Assembly: GCA_036507955.1 (NCBI GenBank) | Contig: DATCIH010000024.1 | Coordinates: forward strand, 1 to 25,593 | Direction of reading: 5' to 3' | Origin: DATCIH01 sp036507955 | Lineage (GTDB): Bacteria; Bacillota; Clostridia; Clostridiales; Clostridiaceae | Length of the DNA: 25,593 bases | Part shown: piece by piece, positions 23,707 through 25,593 of the stretch | Layout: every line of letters starts with the position of its first letter | Numbering within the stretch: position 1 is the first letter of the stretch | Notes under the pieces: generated by a model | Database searches by the model: none | Told to the model about the DNA's origin: nothing | Seen by the model: the letters and a program-made list of their open reading frames with translations, nothing else | Position numbers and translations under genes: made by a program

Positions 23707-25212
23707 ATGGCAAAGGATGAATTGAACATTAAGCTTTTAGAAGCACAATATAATGAGCAGGTGATGATAAGAAGACAAAAGCTAAAAGATTTACAGAATG
23801 CAGGTAAGGATCCCTTTGATGTATATAAGGTTAAAAGAACACATACGTCAGTTGAAGTAAAAGAAAATTATGAGGCTTTAGAGGGCAAAGATGTCACTAT
23901 CGCAGGAAGACTTATGTCAAAAAGGGTACATGGTAAAGCAGGCTTTTCTGATGTACATGATAGATTTGGGAAAATTCAATTATATATAAAAATTGATGAT
24001 GTTGGTGAGGATAAGCTTAAGGAGTATAAGTCCTTTGATATTGGAGACTTTGTATCCATCACAGGCATGGTATTTAAAACAAAGACAGAAGAAATATCCC
24101 TACATATAAAGGATTTTCAGCTTATAGCTAAATCCTTAAAGCCATTACCAGAAAAGTGGCATGGTTTAAAGGATCCTGATTTAAAATACAGGCAAAGAGA
24201 AGTTGACTTAATAATGAATCAAGAGGTAAGAGATACCTTTATGAAAAGAATTGCTATTGTTAAAGGCGTTAGAGAATTCCTTGATGCTAGAGGGTATTTA
24301 GAGGTGGAAACCCCTATATTATCTAATATAGCTGGCGGAGCGGCAGCTAGACCCTTTTTAACTCATCATAATACTTTAGATATAGATATGTATCTAAGAA
24401 TTGCCACAGAATTATATTTAAAAAGGATGATTGTTGGTGGGTTCGAGAAGGTATATGATATGGGTAAGAATTTTAGAAATGAAGGAATAGATATAAGACA
24501 TAATCCTGAATTTACTATGATCGAGCTTTATGAAGCTTACGCAGATTATAATGATATGATGGAAATTACTGAGAACCTTGTAGCATATCTATGTACAAAG
24601 GTTCATGGAACAACAAAAGTCATATATCAAGAGCAAGAGCTAGATTTCACACCTCCTTGGAGAAGGCTTACAATGGTGGATGCTGTAAGGGAATATGCAG
24701 GTGTTGATTTTACCATAGTAAAAACTGAGGAAGAAGCTAGACAGATTGCTAGCGATAAGCATTTGAAATTTAAAAAGGATCTTAAGGATTGTTCAAAAGC
24801 AGATATTCTTAATGCTTTATTTGAGGAATTTGCCGAAGATAAGCTTATTCAACCAACTTTTCTTTGTGATTATCCAGTGGAAATATCACCACTTACAAAG
24901 AAAAAAAGAGGAAATCCTGATTTCACTGAAAGATTTGAAGGCTTTGTATTTGGAAGAGAGATATGTAACGCATATTCTGAATTAAATGATCCTATAGTTC
25001 AAAGAGAAAGATTTGAGCAGCAGCTTAAAGAAAGAGAACTTGGGGATGATGAGGCTTACCTTATTGATGAAGAGTTTATGAATGCTCTAGAAATAGGAAT
25101 GCCACCTACAGGCGGACTTGGTATAGGTATAGATCGAGTTGTAATGTTTTTAACCAATGCCTATTCCATAAGGGATGTTATTTTATTTCCAACAATGAAA
25201 CCAGAAAGATAA
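23707..25212 (+). CDS. lysS: lysyl-tRNA synthetase, class II
   Basis: Charges tRNA-Lys with lysine. It has 501 residues. The N-terminal OB-fold anticodon-binding domain covers about 55-150 (VTIAGRLMSKRVHGKAGFSDVHD). The class II core follows, with motif 2 FRNEGIDIRHNPEFTMIE (starting at about residue 256) and motif 3 GLGIGIDRVVMFLT (about 470-483). RGNPDFTERFEGFVFG and EICNAYSELNDP are also intact. AGGAGG precedes the ATG. No T-box leader is visible; expression appears to depend on the greA promoter. Confidence 0.97.
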   Translation: MAKDELNIKLLEAQYNEQVMIRRQKLKDLQNAGKDPFDVYKVKRTHTSVEVKENYEALEGKDVTIAGRLMSKRVHGKAGFSDVHDRFGKIQLYIKIDDVGEDKLKEYKSFDIGDFVSITGMVFKTKTEEISLHIKDFQLIAKSLKPLPEKWHGLKDPDLKYRQREVDLIMNQEVRDTFMKRIAIVKGVREFLDARGYLEVETPILSNIAGGAAARPFLTHHNTLDIDMYLRIATELYLKRMIVGGFEKVYDMGKNFRNEGIDIRHNPEFTMIELYEAYADYNDMMEITENLVAYLCTKVHGTTKVIYQEQELDFTPPWRRLTMVDAVREYAGVDFTIVKTEEEARQIASDKHLKFKKDLKDCSKADILNALFEEFAEDKLIQPTFLCDYPVEISPLTKKKRGNPDFTERFEGFVFGREICNAYSELNDPIVQRERFEQQLKERELGDDEAYLIDEEFMNALEIGMPPTGGLGIGIDRVVMFLTNAYSIRDVILFPTMKPER

Positions 25213-25225
25213 ATAGTAGTTTATT

Positions 25226-25253
25226 CCGAGACACAACTTTAGTTGTGTCTCGG
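25226..25253. repeat. 12-bp perfect hairpin after lysS, related to the REP-like elements
   Basis: CCGAGACACAAC (25226-25237) pairs with GTTGTGTCTCGG (25242-25253) around TTTA. No U-tract follows, so it is a doubtful terminator. Directly after it comes ATTAGAACGACAAC (25259-25272), the same 14 bases that follow the left REP-like element (127-140). Confidence 0.75.
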
Positions 25254-25355
25254 TTCATATTAGAACGACAACAAATAATCACCGCATCAGTTTACTCCCG
25301 AGGCATCAATTCTACTAGTCTTCCTTCACCACCGATACAAAGAATAATTCATTCC

Positions 25356-25455
25356 AGGGACACACCTGCTGCTCCGAAAACATACTCTTTAATGCAAATC
25401 TCAGCATAACGAAAAAACCTTCTGTTTTCGATCTAGAGGCAGCAGGTATGTCCCT
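25356..25455. repeat. 100-bp REP-like palindromic element, right copy
   Basis: Ends are AGGGACACACCTGCTGC (25356-25372) and GCAGCAGGTATGTCCCT (25439-25455), with one C-A mismatch. The inner hairpin is CGAAAA with TTTTCG (about 25410-25430), preceded by GCATAA. Length equals the copy at 21-120. The upstream flank CAAAGAATAAT (25339-25349) also occurs at 3-13 before the left copy. Confidence 0.8.
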
Positions 25456-25495
25456 AATGTCATTAAGTTAAGAAAAATTAAATAAAACTCTCTTT

Positions 25496-25533
25496 AGAGT
25501 AGTATGCAAAAAATGCACCCTGCTCTTTTTTTT
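25496..25533 (+). terminator. intrinsic terminator downstream of the right REP-like element
   Basis: AGAGTAGTATGCA (25496-25508) pairs with TGCACCCTGCTCT (25514-25526) with two mismatches and one wobble, followed by eight Ts. It lies 284 bases after lysS and may end the greA-lysS transcript. A small alternative hairpin, ACTCT/AGAGT (25487-25500), competes for its 5' arm. Confidence 0.7.
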
Positions 25534-25593
25534 ACGTAAAATTTAAATAAAGTACTTGACAAGGAGTAAAAAATTTGTGGCGAAGCCCCTTAG

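Larger units (their letters stand above)
25213..25593. other. 381-bp non-coding tail after lysS
   Basis: No credible gene. It contains the 12-bp hairpin, a spacer whose complement shows a short reading frame ATG CCT CGG GAG stop (25306 down to 25292), the right REP-like element and a terminator. A lone TTGACA (25556-25561) has no -10 partner before the window ends. Confidence 0.7.

Noticed and set aside
23235..23729. Long minus-strand frame (164 codons) opposite greA
   Set aside because: Serine/phenylalanine-rich product mirrors the lysine/glutamate codons of greA; no start signal. It is an antisense shadow.

Overview
This AT-rich window reads as part of the chromosome of a spore-forming Firmicute, most likely a Clostridium-type anaerobe. 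The evidence is the low GC content, strong AGGAGG-type ribosome binding sites, frequent TTG starts, and several sporulation genes (spoVT, yabP, yabQ, spoIIE). All protein genes and the three tRNAs lie on the + strand. The gene order follows the classic block from pth to lysS known from Bacillus subtilis.

Layout. Positions 1-240 hold a 100-bp REP-like palindromic repeat and a short degenerate tandem repeat. A small HNH/helix-turn-helix protein gene follows, then pth, mfd and a PrsA-type foldase lipoprotein gene (739-5926, closed by a terminator). Next comes the sporulation regulator gene spoVT, then a SpoVB/YabM-type flippase gene, a tetrapyrrole-methylase/MazG fusion and the HU gene (6093-10287). 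After the HU terminator and a striking 23-bp perfect hairpin come rqcP, yabP, yabQ, divIC and an S1-domain gene (10421-12282). A tRNA-Leu/fMet/Met cluster (12486-12748) has a consensus promoter and a terminator. Then come spoIIE (13013-15412), tilS-hpt, ftsH, a biotin ligase gene lacking the regulatory HTH, coaX-dus, an unrecognised Rossmann-like protein gene, and greA-lysS (to 25212). The last 380 bp are non-coding. They contain a second copy of the 100-bp palindrome, a smaller related hairpin, and a terminator.

How the genes fit together. This is mostly translation and RNA housekeeping (Pth, TilS, RqcP, S1 protein, tRNAs, Dus, LysRS), transcription-coupled repair and elongation (Mfd, GreA), cofactor and purine salvage enzymes (CoaX, BirA, Hpt, MazG), division (DivIC), envelope quality control (PrsA, FtsH) and sporulation (SpoVT, flippase, YabP, YabQ, SpoIIE). 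Promoters could be placed for the HNH gene, prsA, divIC, the tRNAs, spoIIE, ftsH, coaX and greA. The spoIIE promoter shows the 21-bp spacing known for the Spo0A-controlled gene of B. subtilis.

The core block is ordinary. The features worth a second look are the paired REP-like elements at both ends with conserved and covarying inner hairpins, the long hairpin after the HU gene, the spoIIE control region, and two poorly characterised proteins (HNH-HTH, and the Rossmann-like protein before greA). I saw no clear sign of a wholly new multi-gene system.
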